Assembly: GCF_024159265.1 (NCBI RefSeq)
Contig: NZ_JAMYWY010000001.1
Location: forward strand, 1,798,001-1,862,000
From: Paenibacillus sp. 1781tsa1
GTDB taxonomy: Bacteria; Bacillota; Bacilli; Paenibacillales; Paenibacillaceae
Length of the DNA stretch: 64,000 nt
Direction: 5' to 3'
Made by a program: the position numbers and the translations under genes. Each line of letters opens with the position of its first letter. Position 1 is the stretch's first letter. The notes under the pieces are model-generated. The model saw only the letters and a program-made list of their open reading frames with translations. It did not search any database and was not told where the DNA came from. Below are positions 33,232 to 42,363 of this stretch, piece by piece.

Positions 33232-33897
33232 ATGACTACGTTGATTCTGCTAAGTGATTTGGTCTTCGAATCTAACGATAAATTGAATCAGAAAATACGA
33301 AGCTTATTCCACAGTGAACAGCCTTCCATCGGATATATTCCTTCATGTTCCGACCCGCAGCGAAGGTATTTTGAACACACTAGACGTTACTATAATCAAA
33401 TAGGAATAGATAATATTCAATATTATGATCTTGATCTGGAGTACGAAGAGAGCGCATTTGGCTCTATTTTCGAGTGTGATGCAATTCATCTATCCGGCGG
33501 AAATACGTTTAATTTTCTAAGTTTATTACAAAAGAGAAATGTGCTTGGTTTGCTGCGTTCCTATGTGAAGAGTGGCGGCATGCTGATCGGGGTCAGCGCA
33601 GGCAGTATTCTGACGACACCTACGATAGAGATAGCCGGGTATGGGGAAGATGCAGATGAAAACAAAGTAGATCTGAAAGATATGAAAGCACTGGGACTCG
33701 TTGATTTTGAGTTTGCACCGCATTGGGATGGTTCAGAACATACCCTAAATGCACTAAGAGAATATACGCATGTTAACTGTACAGCGGTCTATGCGTGCCA
33801 AGATGGTGGCGGGCTTGTAGTTGATGGTGAAAGAGTAGAGTTACATGGAAATGTGCGTCTCGTAGATTACAGAGAAAGTGGGTCAAGTGATGAGTAA
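33232..33897 (+). CDS. Peptidase E-like (S51) serine hydrolase
   Basis: 221 residues from ATG 33232, with GGGAGGA upstream. HLSGGNTFNFLSLL and GMLIGVSAGSILT (nucleophile Ser in the GxSAGS elbow) are the family motifs; His is in the FAPHWDGSEH region. Class-I glutamine-amidotransferase-like fold; PepE cleaves N-terminal Asp dipeptides. The next gene, phzF-like, starts 8 nt before this stop. Confidence 0.8.
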   Translation: MTTLILLSDLVFESNDKLNQKIRSLFHSEQPSIGYIPSCSDPQRRYFEHTRRYYNQIGIDNIQYYDLDLEYEESAFGSIFECDAIHLSGGNTFNFLSLLQKRNVLGLLRSYVKSGGMLIGVSAGSILTTPTIEIAGYGEDADENKVDLKDMKALGLVDFEFAPHWDGSEHTLNALREYTHVNCTAVYACQDGGGLVVDGERVELHGNVRLVDYRESGSSDE

Positions 33898-34783
33898 TAT
33901 CAAGGTCTATCATTATGATGCTTTCTCTACAGTTCCCGGTCAAGGTAACCCCGCAGGAGTGGTTTTTGATGCGGATCATTTCAGTGAGACAGCAATGCAG
34001 CAGATCGCTTATCAAGTTGGTTTTAATGAGACGGTATTTGTGTTGAACTCGGAAGTAGCTGACGTCAAATTACGTTATTTTACGCCGGGTCATGAGATTA
34101 ATCTGTGTGGACATGCCACAATGGCATCACTGTATGGGTTGAAGACGCGTGGTATGTTGGGTGACCAAGAGTTAATCACGATTGAAACCAATGTAGGTAT
34201 ATTACCCATACGATTTGAGCGCAATGCCGACTCTATTTACATGGAAATGAAACAGGATCAACCGCAATTTATACCGTTCCAGGGGGATATCGAGAAGCTG
34301 GTAAGCGCCATAAACCTCACTCTGGAAGATGTTGACCTTTCTACGCCAATCGTTTATGGAAGTACGGGAGCCTGGACATTATTAATCCCCATTCGTGAAC
34401 TAAGCTCTTTTATGAAAATGAAACCGGATTCTTACCTGTTCCCAGGAATTCTAATTGAGAATCCCAAGGCTTCCCTACATCCCTTTTGTTTCGAAACTCG
34501 TGATTCTGATGCGATGATGCATGCCAGACATTTTTCATCACCTTACTCAGGTACGACGGAAGATCCAGTGACTGGAACAGCTTCCGGGGTTATGGGTGCC
34601 TATTATTTAACCTATGTGAAACCGGAGATTGATGAGGTACAGTTTGTGGTAGAGCAAGGGCATGAGATTGGAAGAGATGGAAAGGTTCAAGTGAGCGTGA
34701 TTCGGGGTGGTGAGGATATGGATGTCAAAATGAAGGGTACAGCTGTTTTTGTGTGTGAACTGAATGTTGAATTGGATACATGA
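33890..34783 (+). CDS. PhzF-family isomerase
   Basis: 297 residues from ATG 33890, overlapping the peptidase gene by 8 nt. Diaminopimelate-epimerase-like double hot-dog fold: AFSTVPGQGNPAGVVFDAD, FNETVFVL with the catalytic Glu, LRYFTPGHEINLCGHATMAS, and SPYSGTTEDPVTGTASG. Outside phenazine producers these proteins have unknown isomerase substrates. No phenazine genes are nearby. Confidence 0.82.
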   Translation: MSNIKVYHYDAFSTVPGQGNPAGVVFDADHFSETAMQQIAYQVGFNETVFVLNSEVADVKLRYFTPGHEINLCGHATMASLYGLKTRGMLGDQELITIETNVGILPIRFERNADSIYMEMKQDQPQFIPFQGDIEKLVSAINLTLEDVDLSTPIVYGSTGAWTLLIPIRELSSFMKMKPDSYLFPGILIENPKASLHPFCFETRDSDAMMHARHFSSPYSGTTEDPVTGTASGVMGAYYLTYVKPEIDEVQFVVEQGHEIGRDGKVQVSVIRGGEDMDVKMKGTAVFVCELNVELDT

Positions 34784-34859
34784 TTTATACATAAAGAGCC
34801 TTATTTCTGGAGTATGCGGAATATATGTTAAATGAGATCCATATGAAGGAGGATATGCT

Positions 34860-35450
34860 GTGAGCGAATCATTACAGGATCAGATTCAATTTCTCATTGA
34901 GATTGATAAACTCAAAACGATTGAACGAAAGACGAGAATTATGCATGGTGATAGACTTGAAAATGATGCGGAGCATTCTTGGCATCTGGCGATGATGGCT
35001 TTGGTTTTACAGAGTCATGCCAACACGGATGTGGATATGCTCAAAGTCATTAAGATGCTTCTCGTTCATGATCTGGTCGAAATTGATGCAGGAGATACTT
35101 TTGCCTACGATACGGTAGGGAATACGGATAAATATGATCGTGAACTCAAAGCGGCTCATCGATTGTTTGGAATGTTGCCTAAGGAACAGGCTGAAGAACT
35201 ACTCCAGTTATGGTTGGAGTTTGAAGAAAAGCAGACGTCTGAAGCACAGTTTGCCTCATCTCTCGATCGATTGCAGCCTATTATCCACAACCATCAGAAT
35301 GAGGGAGATACATGGCAGAAATATAACATTACAAGTGATCAGGTGTTAAACAGAAACCGTGAGATTGCGAACGGTTCCGAGACATTGTGGGAGTATGCGC
35401 AGCAGCTTATTCAGAAATCCGTGGACCAGGGAATCTTGACCAAATCATAA
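34860..35450 (+). CDS. HD-domain phosphohydrolase (YfbR/HDDC2-like)
   Basis: 196 residues from GTG 34860; AGGAGGA lies 4 nt upstream. Metal site residues: RLENDAEHSWHLAMMA (His), LLVHDLVEIDAGDTF (HD plus Glu/Asp). This subgroup hydrolyses 5'-deoxynucleotides. Single-gene unit. Confidence 0.8.
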   Translation: MSESLQDQIQFLIEIDKLKTIERKTRIMHGDRLENDAEHSWHLAMMALVLQSHANTDVDMLKVIKMLLVHDLVEIDAGDTFAYDTVGNTDKYDRELKAAHRLFGMLPKEQAEELLQLWLEFEEKQTSEAQFASSLDRLQPIIHNHQNEGDTWQKYNITSDQVLNRNREIANGSETLWEYAQQLIQKSVDQGILTKS

Positions 35451-35489
35451 GGACACGTTTTAACGTACGCACTTTGAAGAAGGGGGAGT

Positions 35490-35822
35490 ATGATGACGCA
35501 GGACTTTTATTGTGATGAGGTGCTGAGTGGTAAAACACAAGTTAAAGTTGTCATGGAAACCAATAACGTTATGGCTTATCATCACACTCGGCCATACTAC
35601 AAGCACCACATTGTTGTAATTCCCAAGATACATATTCAGTCCTTCATTTCAGAAGAGGAAGAGAATAATGATGAGCTGCTTATTGAAATGATGCGGGTCA
35701 TTAAAAAAGTAGCTGCTGACATGTTAGCTCAGACAGGCTCATCGAAGATTGTAACTAACTTGGGCAGCTATCAGGACTCGAAGCATCAACATTGGCATAT
35801 AGTCAGTGGTGAACGAACTTAG
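35490..35822 (+). CDS. HIT-family hydrolase
   Basis: 110 residues. The histidine triad is HQHWHIVSG near the C-terminus; HHIVVIPKIHIQSF is the preceding strand. Members hydrolyse nucleoside phosphoramidates or dinucleoside polyphosphates. AAGGGGGAG precedes the ATG. A strong terminator follows. Confidence 0.8.
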   Translation: MMTQDFYCDEVLSGKTQVKVVMETNNVMAYHHTRPYYKHHIVVIPKIHIQSFISEEEENNDELLIEMMRVIKKVAADMLAQTGSSKIVTNLGSYQDSKHQHWHIVSGERT

Positions 35823-35842
35823 AAAAATGTATGCCGGATTAT

Positions 35843-35882
35843 AAAACTTCCACCTTTCGCATACGGATGTGGAAGTTTTTTT
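35843..35882 (+). terminator. Intrinsic terminator
   Basis: AAAACTTCCAC pairs with GTGGAAGTTTT, with seven T. Confidence 0.75.
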
Positions 35883-35999
35883 GGTTTTGAATCAATAAGC
35901 ACACCCAGTAACCTTTACATCCACCAAAAAGTTAACTGAGGAAAAATATGCTAGAATAGGTAATGGTAATTTAATAGGTTCATAGGAGGAATAACAATT

Positions 36000-36143
36000 A
36001 TGATTACAATAATTCTAATGTTGATTAATGTGTTGTTATATGGACTCGGTGTGTATGCGCTGATCCTATTTATTAAGCTGGCCCGGCGTGGGATTCAGGC
36101 ACTGGATATCTACCTGTATGAGAAGCGCGGCGAACGGTTCTAA
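36000..36143 (+). CDS. 47-residue membrane microprotein
   Basis: AGGAGGA is 8 nt before the ATG. MITIILMLINVLLYGLGV starts a single transmembrane segment (2-25), followed by a basic amphipathic tail (KLARRGIQALDIYLYEKRGERF). A TAGAAT -10-like box lies at 35953. The strong initiation region supports translation. Function unknown. Confidence 0.6.
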   Translation: MITIILMLINVLLYGLGVYALILFIKLARRGIQALDIYLYEKRGERF

Positions 36144-36250
36144 CGTTCACTATCTCATACTCGAACAGAATTATCATTTTTCTCTCAGTGTTTTATCTTT
36201 CCTAATCTAGTATGATTAACGCATCATTCCAGTAAAGAGAGGTTCATGAC

Positions 36251-37030
36251 ATGGATGCTTTTTTAGAGCAAATTAACGAGTTAAACGAGCTTCAGAAAGA
36301 TTTGGTCAGCATACATCCTTTGTTTGCAGAACATTATCCAGTAGTTGTAGCCTATGAAGCTTTATTATATATCTATGATTATTCCTCTAAGACGCAGCAA
36401 TATGAGTGGGTAAAGACGGTGCCGGACGATTTATATATTCCAGATGAATGCCTTGCAGCAATGCCTGTGTATCATATGAACGGACGAATGTGTGCGATTG
36501 TAACGGACGCAGCGTTCAAAGATCTGGAGCAGAAAGTCTATCTGTTCCACGAATATGTTCATTGCTATGTGTAAGAGAAATATGATGAGCGGATCGTGAA
36601 TCGTCTCCAGATTAAACATAAAATGACGGAATTGAAGCGTGTGACATGGGAACTGGATTATGAATTTCCATATGAAGATGAAATTGTTGTGGAGCGGATT
36701 AACTCTTTGTTGACTGCTTTGAAAAGTAAAGACCTGACACAAGTACACACGGCTAGAAAGGCGTTGTTCACTTCATTAAATGAAGAGCAAGCCGAGTACT
36801 GGAGCTGGTTGGAGTGGAACGAGGGTTACGCGCGTTATATTGAGAATCTGATTCGGGCAAAATTTGGACAGGAAAGCAATCATATGGGAGACACAGCCCC
36901 ATTTAACCGCTTGATGTTCTATGAGTGTGGGTCGGAATATATTAGTCTGCTAGTGAAGGAGCATCCGGAGTACCATACGGATCTGGAGCAATTGTTTGAT
37001 CGAATGCAATTGGAGAGAACACAGGGTTAA
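36251..37030 (+). pseudogene. HEXXH metalloprotease-like gene with in-frame stop
   Basis: A 260-codon frame is interrupted by TAA at 36572-36574. The first part ends LFHEYVHCYV, containing the zinc motif HEYVH; the second resumes EKYDERIVNRLQIKHKM and continues to 37030 with WLEWNEGYARYIE, which would supply the third ligand (Glu). CAA or GAA to TAA would explain the stop. Intact, it would be a 259-residue cytoplasmic gluzincin-like peptidase. An internal GTG at 36596 lacks the zinc motif. Confidence 0.65.
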
Positions 37031-37164
37031 TTACGCAATTACGATGAAAAAAGGTGGAACATAGCGGAGGTTTACTATTTAAGTAATATGTACGTTGCAG
37101 CAGTAGGTTATATCATTTTTCTAAGTATAGTAGAATACTTCCCGACAAAAAGGAGATCAACTCT

Positions 37165-37845
37165 ATGCCGTTACCAATGGTTCATCTCAATATCGCTAAT
37201 CGAATTGCAGACTCGCTGCAAATGCAGGCTGATCGAAATTCATTCTATCTGGGGAATATCGCCCCGGATTCCATACATATGCGTGAAGGCACAACTAGAG
37301 AGGATAAGGAGTACACCCATTTCAACCCGACAGATGAAGGAGATTACGTCGGAGGACTGAAGGGACTCTACTTAACTTATATGCAACAACGTACAGATGA
37401 AGGATGGAAGTGGTTTGTTCGTGGGTACTTTATACATGTGATGACAGACTATTACTGGTTCCGGAGCGTGCATCCTGAATTCGTAGAACGGGTCAATAAG
37501 GCAGACTTGTCCTTAGGTACGAGTAAATCCAAGGAAGAACTGGCGCGTTTATATTACCAGGAGACGGATCAGATCGACTTTAATCTCTATCAAGGTACAA
37601 GTTGGAGCGAAGAAGTGTGGCAGATGCTCAACAGTTCACCAGGTTATGACATGACGGATCGCTTAACTGCTGATGAGATTGTACGCTGGAGGGACCACAC
37701 ATTTTCTTTTCTGAATGGGGAAGAACCTGGAATTACTCCTGAGTTCATTACGGGGGAGAAGATCCGAGTATTTGTGGAAGAGACCGTACAGCGATTGATC
37801 GCTTTGTTGTCTTCATGGGACCCGGCGTTACGTAACTGGATATGA
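37165..37845 (+). CDS. Zinc-dependent phospholipase C-like protein (paralogue 2)
   Basis: 226 residues. MPLPMVHLNIANRIAD, FYLGNIAPDSIHMREG, KEYTHFNP and GYFIHVMTDYYWFR share order and metal-binding residues with the protein at 23842. No signal peptide. AAAGGAG precedes the ATG. The two paralogues are about 13 kb apart and diverged well beyond recent duplication. Confidence 0.7.
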   Translation: MPLPMVHLNIANRIADSLQMQADRNSFYLGNIAPDSIHMREGTTREDKEYTHFNPTDEGDYVGGLKGLYLTYMQQRTDEGWKWFVRGYFIHVMTDYYWFRSVHPEFVERVNKADLSLGTSKSKEELARLYYQETDQIDFNLYQGTSWSEEVWQMLNSSPGYDMTDRLTADEIVRWRDHTFSFLNGEEPGITPEFITGEKIRVFVEETVQRLIALLSSWDPALRNWI

Positions 37846-37949
37846 CTACGAACGTTAGTTAGTGCAGCTGAGTCATTAGATGCTGTATTTATTACTTCTC
37901 TGTTCATCAGTACTTGTCTATTTAACACGAAGTCAGGGGGGCACGCAGT

Positions 37950-38372
37950 ATGGTGAGATATGCAGGAGTGTTGTTAATAGTCGTCATTGCCACGTTCATT
38001 GTAGGGTGCAACAAACCGAATGAATCGAACGCGAAAGAAGGGCTTCCTGTACTGATCACTTTAACGTGTAATCCAAACCTCACTTTGGAACCATGCCAAG
38101 ATGTTAAGTTTGATCGATCTGACGAGATTCGGATTATGATGGAGGCCATACATAAGGCTGTGCGTTTGCCGGGCATTCTCGATTATGGTACAGAGTACGT
38201 CATGAGCATAACAAATGCGGACAGCTCGATAACACGGTATGATTTTTCATTAGGAATGGATCCCAAGATGCAAGGCCTGTTAGTAAACCAGGAAGACTCG
38301 CATACTGGATATAGCATTCCTCTTGAGGATTCGAATCAACTAAGAAGACTGATTCAGCGACGTACAGATTAA
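37950..38372 (+). CDS. Predicted lipoprotein
   Basis: 140 residues. Signal peptide with lipobox IVGC, then NKPNESNAKEG and a small domain with two further Cys (LTCNPNLTLEPCQD) that could form a disulphide outside the cell. Function unknown. Likely read through to the GNAT gene 27 nt downstream. Confidence 0.6.
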   Translation: MVRYAGVLLIVVIATFIVGCNKPNESNAKEGLPVLITLTCNPNLTLEPCQDVKFDRSDEIRIMMEAIHKAVRLPGILDYGTEYVMSITNADSSITRYDFSLGMDPKMQGLLVNQEDSHTGYSIPLEDSNQLRRLIQRRTD

Positions 38373-38399
38373 GAAGGTAGATGGAACGGAGAAGAACCT

Positions 38400-38966
38400 G
38401 TGGATGACAAAATTACCATTGAACCTTTGACGCAATCAGATGCAGATGGAGTGTATCAGGTGTTCGAGACAACGATTCCCGCAGCATTTGATCAGGAGGG
38501 AATAGGCTCTCTTCTGGATGATATTCAGGATGAAATAACACACAAAAAAACGATGGTTCACAAGGCATTACAAGCAAAGGACAATATAGATGCAAGTGTA
38601 TTTTTCCTTGTCGCCAAAAGGGGAGATGTTATTGTAGGCACAATCTCGTATGGACCTTGTGGTGAGGAGATTCGAGAATGTACAGAGGGCCGGCTGAATG
38701 ATATCGGAGAACTGGGTAGCCTGTATGTGTTGCCCGATGCTCAAGGTCAGGGGATTGGTTCGGCACTCATTCTCGCACTGGTTACTGAACTGCAACGGCT
38801 GGGAATTCAGCAATTTTGCCTGGACAGTGGTTATCGAATCGCACAGAAGAAGTGGCAACGCAAATTCGGTGAACCCTATGTGGTGGCGAACAACTACTGG
38901 GGCGAAGGAACAGATCATATGGTGTGGCTGTGTGAAGTACAGGATTTTATAGAGGGTGTTCAATAA
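38400..38966 (+). CDS. GNAT N-acetyltransferase
   Basis: 188 residues from GTG 38400, GGAGAAG upstream. Core motif ELGSLYVLPDAQGQGIGSAL is intact; the C-terminus PYVVANNYWGEGTDHMVWL is shared with other single-domain GNATs. Substrate unknown. A strong terminator follows. Confidence 0.78.
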   Translation: MDDKITIEPLTQSDADGVYQVFETTIPAAFDQEGIGSLLDDIQDEITHKKTMVHKALQAKDNIDASVFFLVAKRGDVIVGTISYGPCGEEIRECTEGRLNDIGELGSLYVLPDAQGQGIGSALILALVTELQRLGIQQFCLDSGYRIAQKKWQRKFGEPYVVANNYWGEGTDHMVWLCEVQDFIEGVQ

Positions 38967-38986
38967 GCCCGCTTTTGATTACAAAT

Positions 38987-39027
38987 AAAGAGATGACGAC
39001 CTGTACTTTACAGGGGTCATCTCTTTT
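38987..39027 (+). terminator. Intrinsic terminator
   Basis: AAAGAGATGAC pairs with GTCATCTCTTTT; the inner arm CCTGT-actt-ACAGG extends the stem. Confidence 0.75.
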
Positions 39028-39120
39028 ACTAAGTGAATCTTTCTGCATCGATCGTGGACGATTATTCGTACAGTGTATTATGTATGTTTTTAAGTATCTG
39101 AAGGAAAAAGGAGTGAACAT

Positions 39121-39618
39121 ATGTCATTACAGTGGAAACCACCCGAGCAACGGCTATCCCCTCAAGCGGTAAAGCTGTGGAGAATTAGCGCCATCCTAAC
39201 GAATATAATAGGTATCCTGATCCTTGCCGTACTGTTAATACTTGACTCCATCTATGGATGGAAGACGTGGGTCGGTTGGATCCTGTGGGGTGTTACGGCC
39301 ATATCGGTGCTCTATGCAGTGTGGGATATTTTCATCCAGCCTGCATGGTTATACAAGCATTGGTACTATGAGGTGAATGAGGAGTTCCTGCAATTGAAGC
39401 GTGGGGCGCTAACCAAGGTACATCAGATTATTCCCATGGCGAAAGTACAATCGGTTACAACAAATCAGGGACCCTTGATGCGAAAATATGGGCTCTATTC
39501 CGTATCGGTTGGCACGATGGGGTCATCGCATGAGATCCCGGCATTGCCAGAGGAAGTCGCGCTTGCACTCCGTCATCAGATTGCATCCTATGCACGGATT
39601 AATGAGGTGGACGAATGA
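39121..39618 (+). CDS. bPH2-domain membrane protein, YdbS-like
   Basis: 165 residues. Two N-terminal transmembrane helices followed by one bacterial PH domain (YYEVNEEFLQLKRGALTK, QIIPMAKVQSV). In B. subtilis YdbS and YdbT work together and affect susceptibility to external peptides. Same layout here: the next gene overlaps by 4 nt. Confidence 0.8.
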   Translation: MSLQWKPPEQRLSPQAVKLWRISAILTNIIGILILAVLLILDSIYGWKTWVGWILWGVTAISVLYAVWDIFIQPAWLYKHWYYEVNEEFLQLKRGALTKVHQIIPMAKVQSVTTNQGPLMRKYGLYSVSVGTMGSSHEIPALPEEVALALRHQIASYARINEVDE

Positions 39619-41183
39619 TCGATATGAAGCGACATCATCCATTATCCATGCTGTGGAGTCTGTGGAAACTGGTGAAGAATTCGTTTGCGATCATCTTGTT
39701 TTTGTTTGTCTTCCGCCAGGGTTCAGAGTCCCAATGGCTCTACTATGGAAGAATCACCTTTTATGCAGGTATGTCCATTGGTCTTATTTCGATGATCTGG
39801 AAGTGGTTTACTTCTCGTTATACAGCAGACGTTAAGGCCTTTCACATCTACAGTGGTGTGTTCAACCGTACTCGAAGAACGATACCGTATACCAAGGTCC
39901 AGAACGTGAATCGCCACACGACTCTATTTCACCGTCTGTTCAACGTGACATCGATCCGATTCGAGACCGGGATTAAGGGAGAAGATGCTACCTTTCAGTT
40001 ACACGTTGTTTCACTTTCCGAAGCAGAACAGTTGGAGAAGCTTGTAGCGGGTTATATGGCAGAAGATGCAGAAGCAGAAACAGTAGAAGCAACAGAGGAA
40101 CATGTTACGTTGGATGCAGTTCAAGCTATGGAAGAGGGAGAGGCGCAATCCGAACCTTTTATAACGGATGAAGTCATGTCTCTACCTGCAAAAGAAAAAC
40201 AGGAACGGGTTGTTCATTATCATTCTACCCGCAAGGACATATTCAAAGCATCCTTTACCTCGCTCAGCTTTCTCGTATTGATTCCAGTCCTGGGTACACT
40301 TTATTCCTGGGTGAAAGATTTCTTCCCCGATGAAGAAGTAACGGAAAGTTTATTCTTAACCTGGCTTGATTCCTGGTGGATTGCCGGTTTGATGATTTTG
40401 GTTTTATTGATCATATCCATCGCTCTGGGGATTGTCAGAACCTTTGTGAAGTATGGAAACTTCCAGATCACCTCGGATGCCAAGCGGATCTATATCTCGA
40501 AGGGCATGATGGAACAAACGTCATTTTCAATCTTGAAAGAACGAGTTCAGGCTGTGAAAATTACACAGTCTCCGATGAAAAGGTTGCTTGGACTAGCGGA
40601 AGTAGAACTGACCACTGCAGGTAGTCTGGGGGAATCTGAGCAGGAAGTGAATTCGCTCTATCCCTTCTTGCCGGTGAAGCAAGCCTATACCATGATTGAA
40701 GAGATACTACCATCCTATCAGGTGACGCAGGAGATGGAAAAACTTCCGAGAATATCACTATGGCTGCGTCTGCTCAAACCAAGCTGGGGATGGATCATGA
40801 TTACGGGTGTATTGTGGTATTTCAAACCATTTGTTTTTGGGCAGAAGCATGCCTGGTGGATGATTTCGGCGATTCTGCTCGTGTGGATTGCAACAAGCAG
40901 AGTGATGGAATTTTTCCATACCAGATACACTTTACATCAAAATTTCATTCAACTTCGGACTGGGGCGCTCACTTCAACACTCTTTATCTCCAAACGCGAG
41001 AAAGTTATCGAAGTACAGATCACCCGGAACGTGTTACAGCGCTGGTTCGGTGTTGCTTCCATTCATACGGTAAACCGTGCCAAACCTGTACTGCATCATC
41101 GTGCACATGACATTCCCCTGGATACAGCGGAATCATTTCAATTATGGTACATGGGACGTACCCAAGATGTTCAGACCCGTTAA
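39615..41183 (+). CDS. bPH2-domain membrane protein, YdbT-like
   Basis: 522 residues. Three bPH2 repeats, each with a variant of the YTKVQNVNRHT or ERVQAVKITQSP or REKVIEVQITRN phrase, alternating with paired transmembrane helices. A long acidic linker (EDAEAETVEATEEH) lies between repeats 1 and 2. Start overlaps the YdbS-like stop, implying a complex. Terminated at 41188-41238. Confidence 0.8.
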   Translation: MIDMKRHHPLSMLWSLWKLVKNSFAIILFLFVFRQGSESQWLYYGRITFYAGMSIGLISMIWKWFTSRYTADVKAFHIYSGVFNRTRRTIPYTKVQNVNRHTTLFHRLFNVTSIRFETGIKGEDATFQLHVVSLSEAEQLEKLVAGYMAEDAEAETVEATEEHVTLDAVQAMEEGEAQSEPFITDEVMSLPAKEKQERVVHYHSTRKDIFKASFTSLSFLVLIPVLGTLYSWVKDFFPDEEVTESLFLTWLDSWWIAGLMILVLLIISIALGIVRTFVKYGNFQITSDAKRIYISKGMMEQTSFSILKERVQAVKITQSPMKRLLGLAEVELTTAGSLGESEQEVNSLYPFLPVKQAYTMIEEILPSYQVTQEMEKLPRISLWLRLLKPSWGWIMITGVLWYFKPFVFGQKHAWWMISAILLVWIATSRVMEFFHTRYTLHQNFIQLRTGALTSTLFISKREKVIEVQITRNVLQRWFGVASIHTVNRAKPVLHHRAHDIPLDTAESFQLWYMGRTQDVQTR

Positions 41184-41187
41184 TCGC

Positions 41188-41238
41188 AAGAGCGAGTGCA
41201 GGAAGACCACATCAGGTTATTCTGTACTTGCTCTTTTT
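41188..41238 (+). terminator. Intrinsic terminator
   Basis: AAGAGCGAGTGCAG pairs with CTGTACTTGCTCTTTTT (one wobble pair and one A-C mismatch). Confidence 0.7.
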
Positions 41239-41261
41239 ATTAGAGGAGGAAGGATATTTTG

Positions 41262-42035
41262 ATGAAAGCTGTATTCTTTGATGTGGATGGTACATTGCTG
41301 AGCGAAATAGATCGGAGTTTATCACCGCGTACTGCAGAGTCGATCCGGGAATTGATTCATAAAGGCGTTCAAGTCGTACTTGTCACAGGCCGGCCCTATA
41401 ACTTATGCGAAGAATTCAAAAATCTCGGAATCGAGACGATCATTTCGGCTAATGGGGCATTGATCAAAGCAGGTAATGAGGTGATACATAAGTCTGTACT
41501 TTCTGCACAGATGGTAAGAGTATTCAGTGAGTTTGCCGAGTTGCATAGGCACAGTATTTCATATTTTACAGAGTCTTTTGAGACGAACGGGTTGTGTACA
41601 GCAGATGGTCGTGTTACTGAGGCCTTAAGAGATACGCTTGGACTTATGGATTCTCCGCAGAAAATCAGCACGTTGGAACAGGATGTATACTGCATTTGTT
41701 TATATGCGGATGAAACGGAGACGGAGAAATTCCAATCCAGATTTCCTTCTTTACGATTCGTGAGATTCCATCCGTATGTAGTGAATGTGCTGGAAGCAAG
41801 CGAAGTCAGCAAATCGATAGCCGCAGAGAAAGTCCTTGATTACCTGAAGATATCTAGAGAGGATACAATGGCCTTTGGCGATGGGGAGAATGATGTGGAT
41901 CTGCTAACGTATGCGGGAATCGGAATTGCGATGGGAAATGGCGGAGAACGAATTAAACAAAGCGCAGATTATGTTACTCTACGGGCAAGTGAAGATGGCA
42001 TCACCCATGCGCTGGAGCAATTTAAGGTTATATGA
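41262..42035 (+). CDS. Cof-type HAD-IIB phosphatase
   Basis: 257 residues from ATG 41262; GAGGAGGA upstream. Motifs FFDVDGTLL, VLVTGRPYN, and FGDGENDVDLLTYAG are those of Cof/YbiV sugar-phosphate phosphatases; the type-IIB cap lies between. Substrate likely a hexose phosphate or FMN-like compound. Confidence 0.85.
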   Translation: MKAVFFDVDGTLLSEIDRSLSPRTAESIRELIHKGVQVVLVTGRPYNLCEEFKNLGIETIISANGALIKAGNEVIHKSVLSAQMVRVFSEFAELHRHSISYFTESFETNGLCTADGRVTEALRDTLGLMDSPQKISTLEQDVYCICLYADETETEKFQSRFPSLRFVRFHPYVVNVLEASEVSKSIAAEKVLDYLKISREDTMAFGDGENDVDLLTYAGIGIAMGNGGERIKQSADYVTLRASEDGITHALEQFKVI

Positions 42036-42146
42036 GGATTCTCACATAAAATAAAGATGAAGGATATCCCAATTGTGGATTTTCATGTAGAATGATATGG
42101 CACGTATTAAGCCCTAAAGCATAGGGTGTAGATCGAAGGGTGACTT

Positions 42147-42317
42147 ATGAAAAAGGTTGTTATCGTAATCCTGTCTCTTGTTGTACTTGTTGGTGTATCC
42201 TCTTCCGCTTATGCTCATCCAGGCAGACTGGATAAGAACGGTGGACATAACTGTTCTGCCAAATCCAAGCAAAAGGGTCTGTGCACGGGTTATCACTATC
42301 ATAAAAAGAAAAAATAA
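42147..42317 (+). CDS. Secreted YHYH-motif microprotein
   Basis: 56 residues: signal peptide MKKVVIVILSLVVLVGVSS with cleavage near AYA-HP, then HPGRLDKNGGHNCSAK and GLCTGYHYHKKKK. The C..C pair and terminal YHYH are the short domain found alone or fused to nucleases in Bacillota. Mature peptide of about 33 residues, probably disulphide-bonded and able to bind metal. Weak ribosome site (GAAGGGTGA). Lies 47 nt before repeat copy B. Confidence 0.7.
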   Translation: MKKVVIVILSLVVLVGVSSSAYAHPGRLDKNGGHNCSAKSKQKGLCTGYHYHKKKK

Positions 42318-42363
42318 CTGGTGCTTCTTTCATTAAAGCTGTTTTTGCACTGAGGTAGTTATA

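Noticed and set aside
33890-34783. PhzF-like gene as evidence of phenazine synthesis
   Set aside because: No other phz genes are nearby and most PhzF homologues are outside phenazine pathways.
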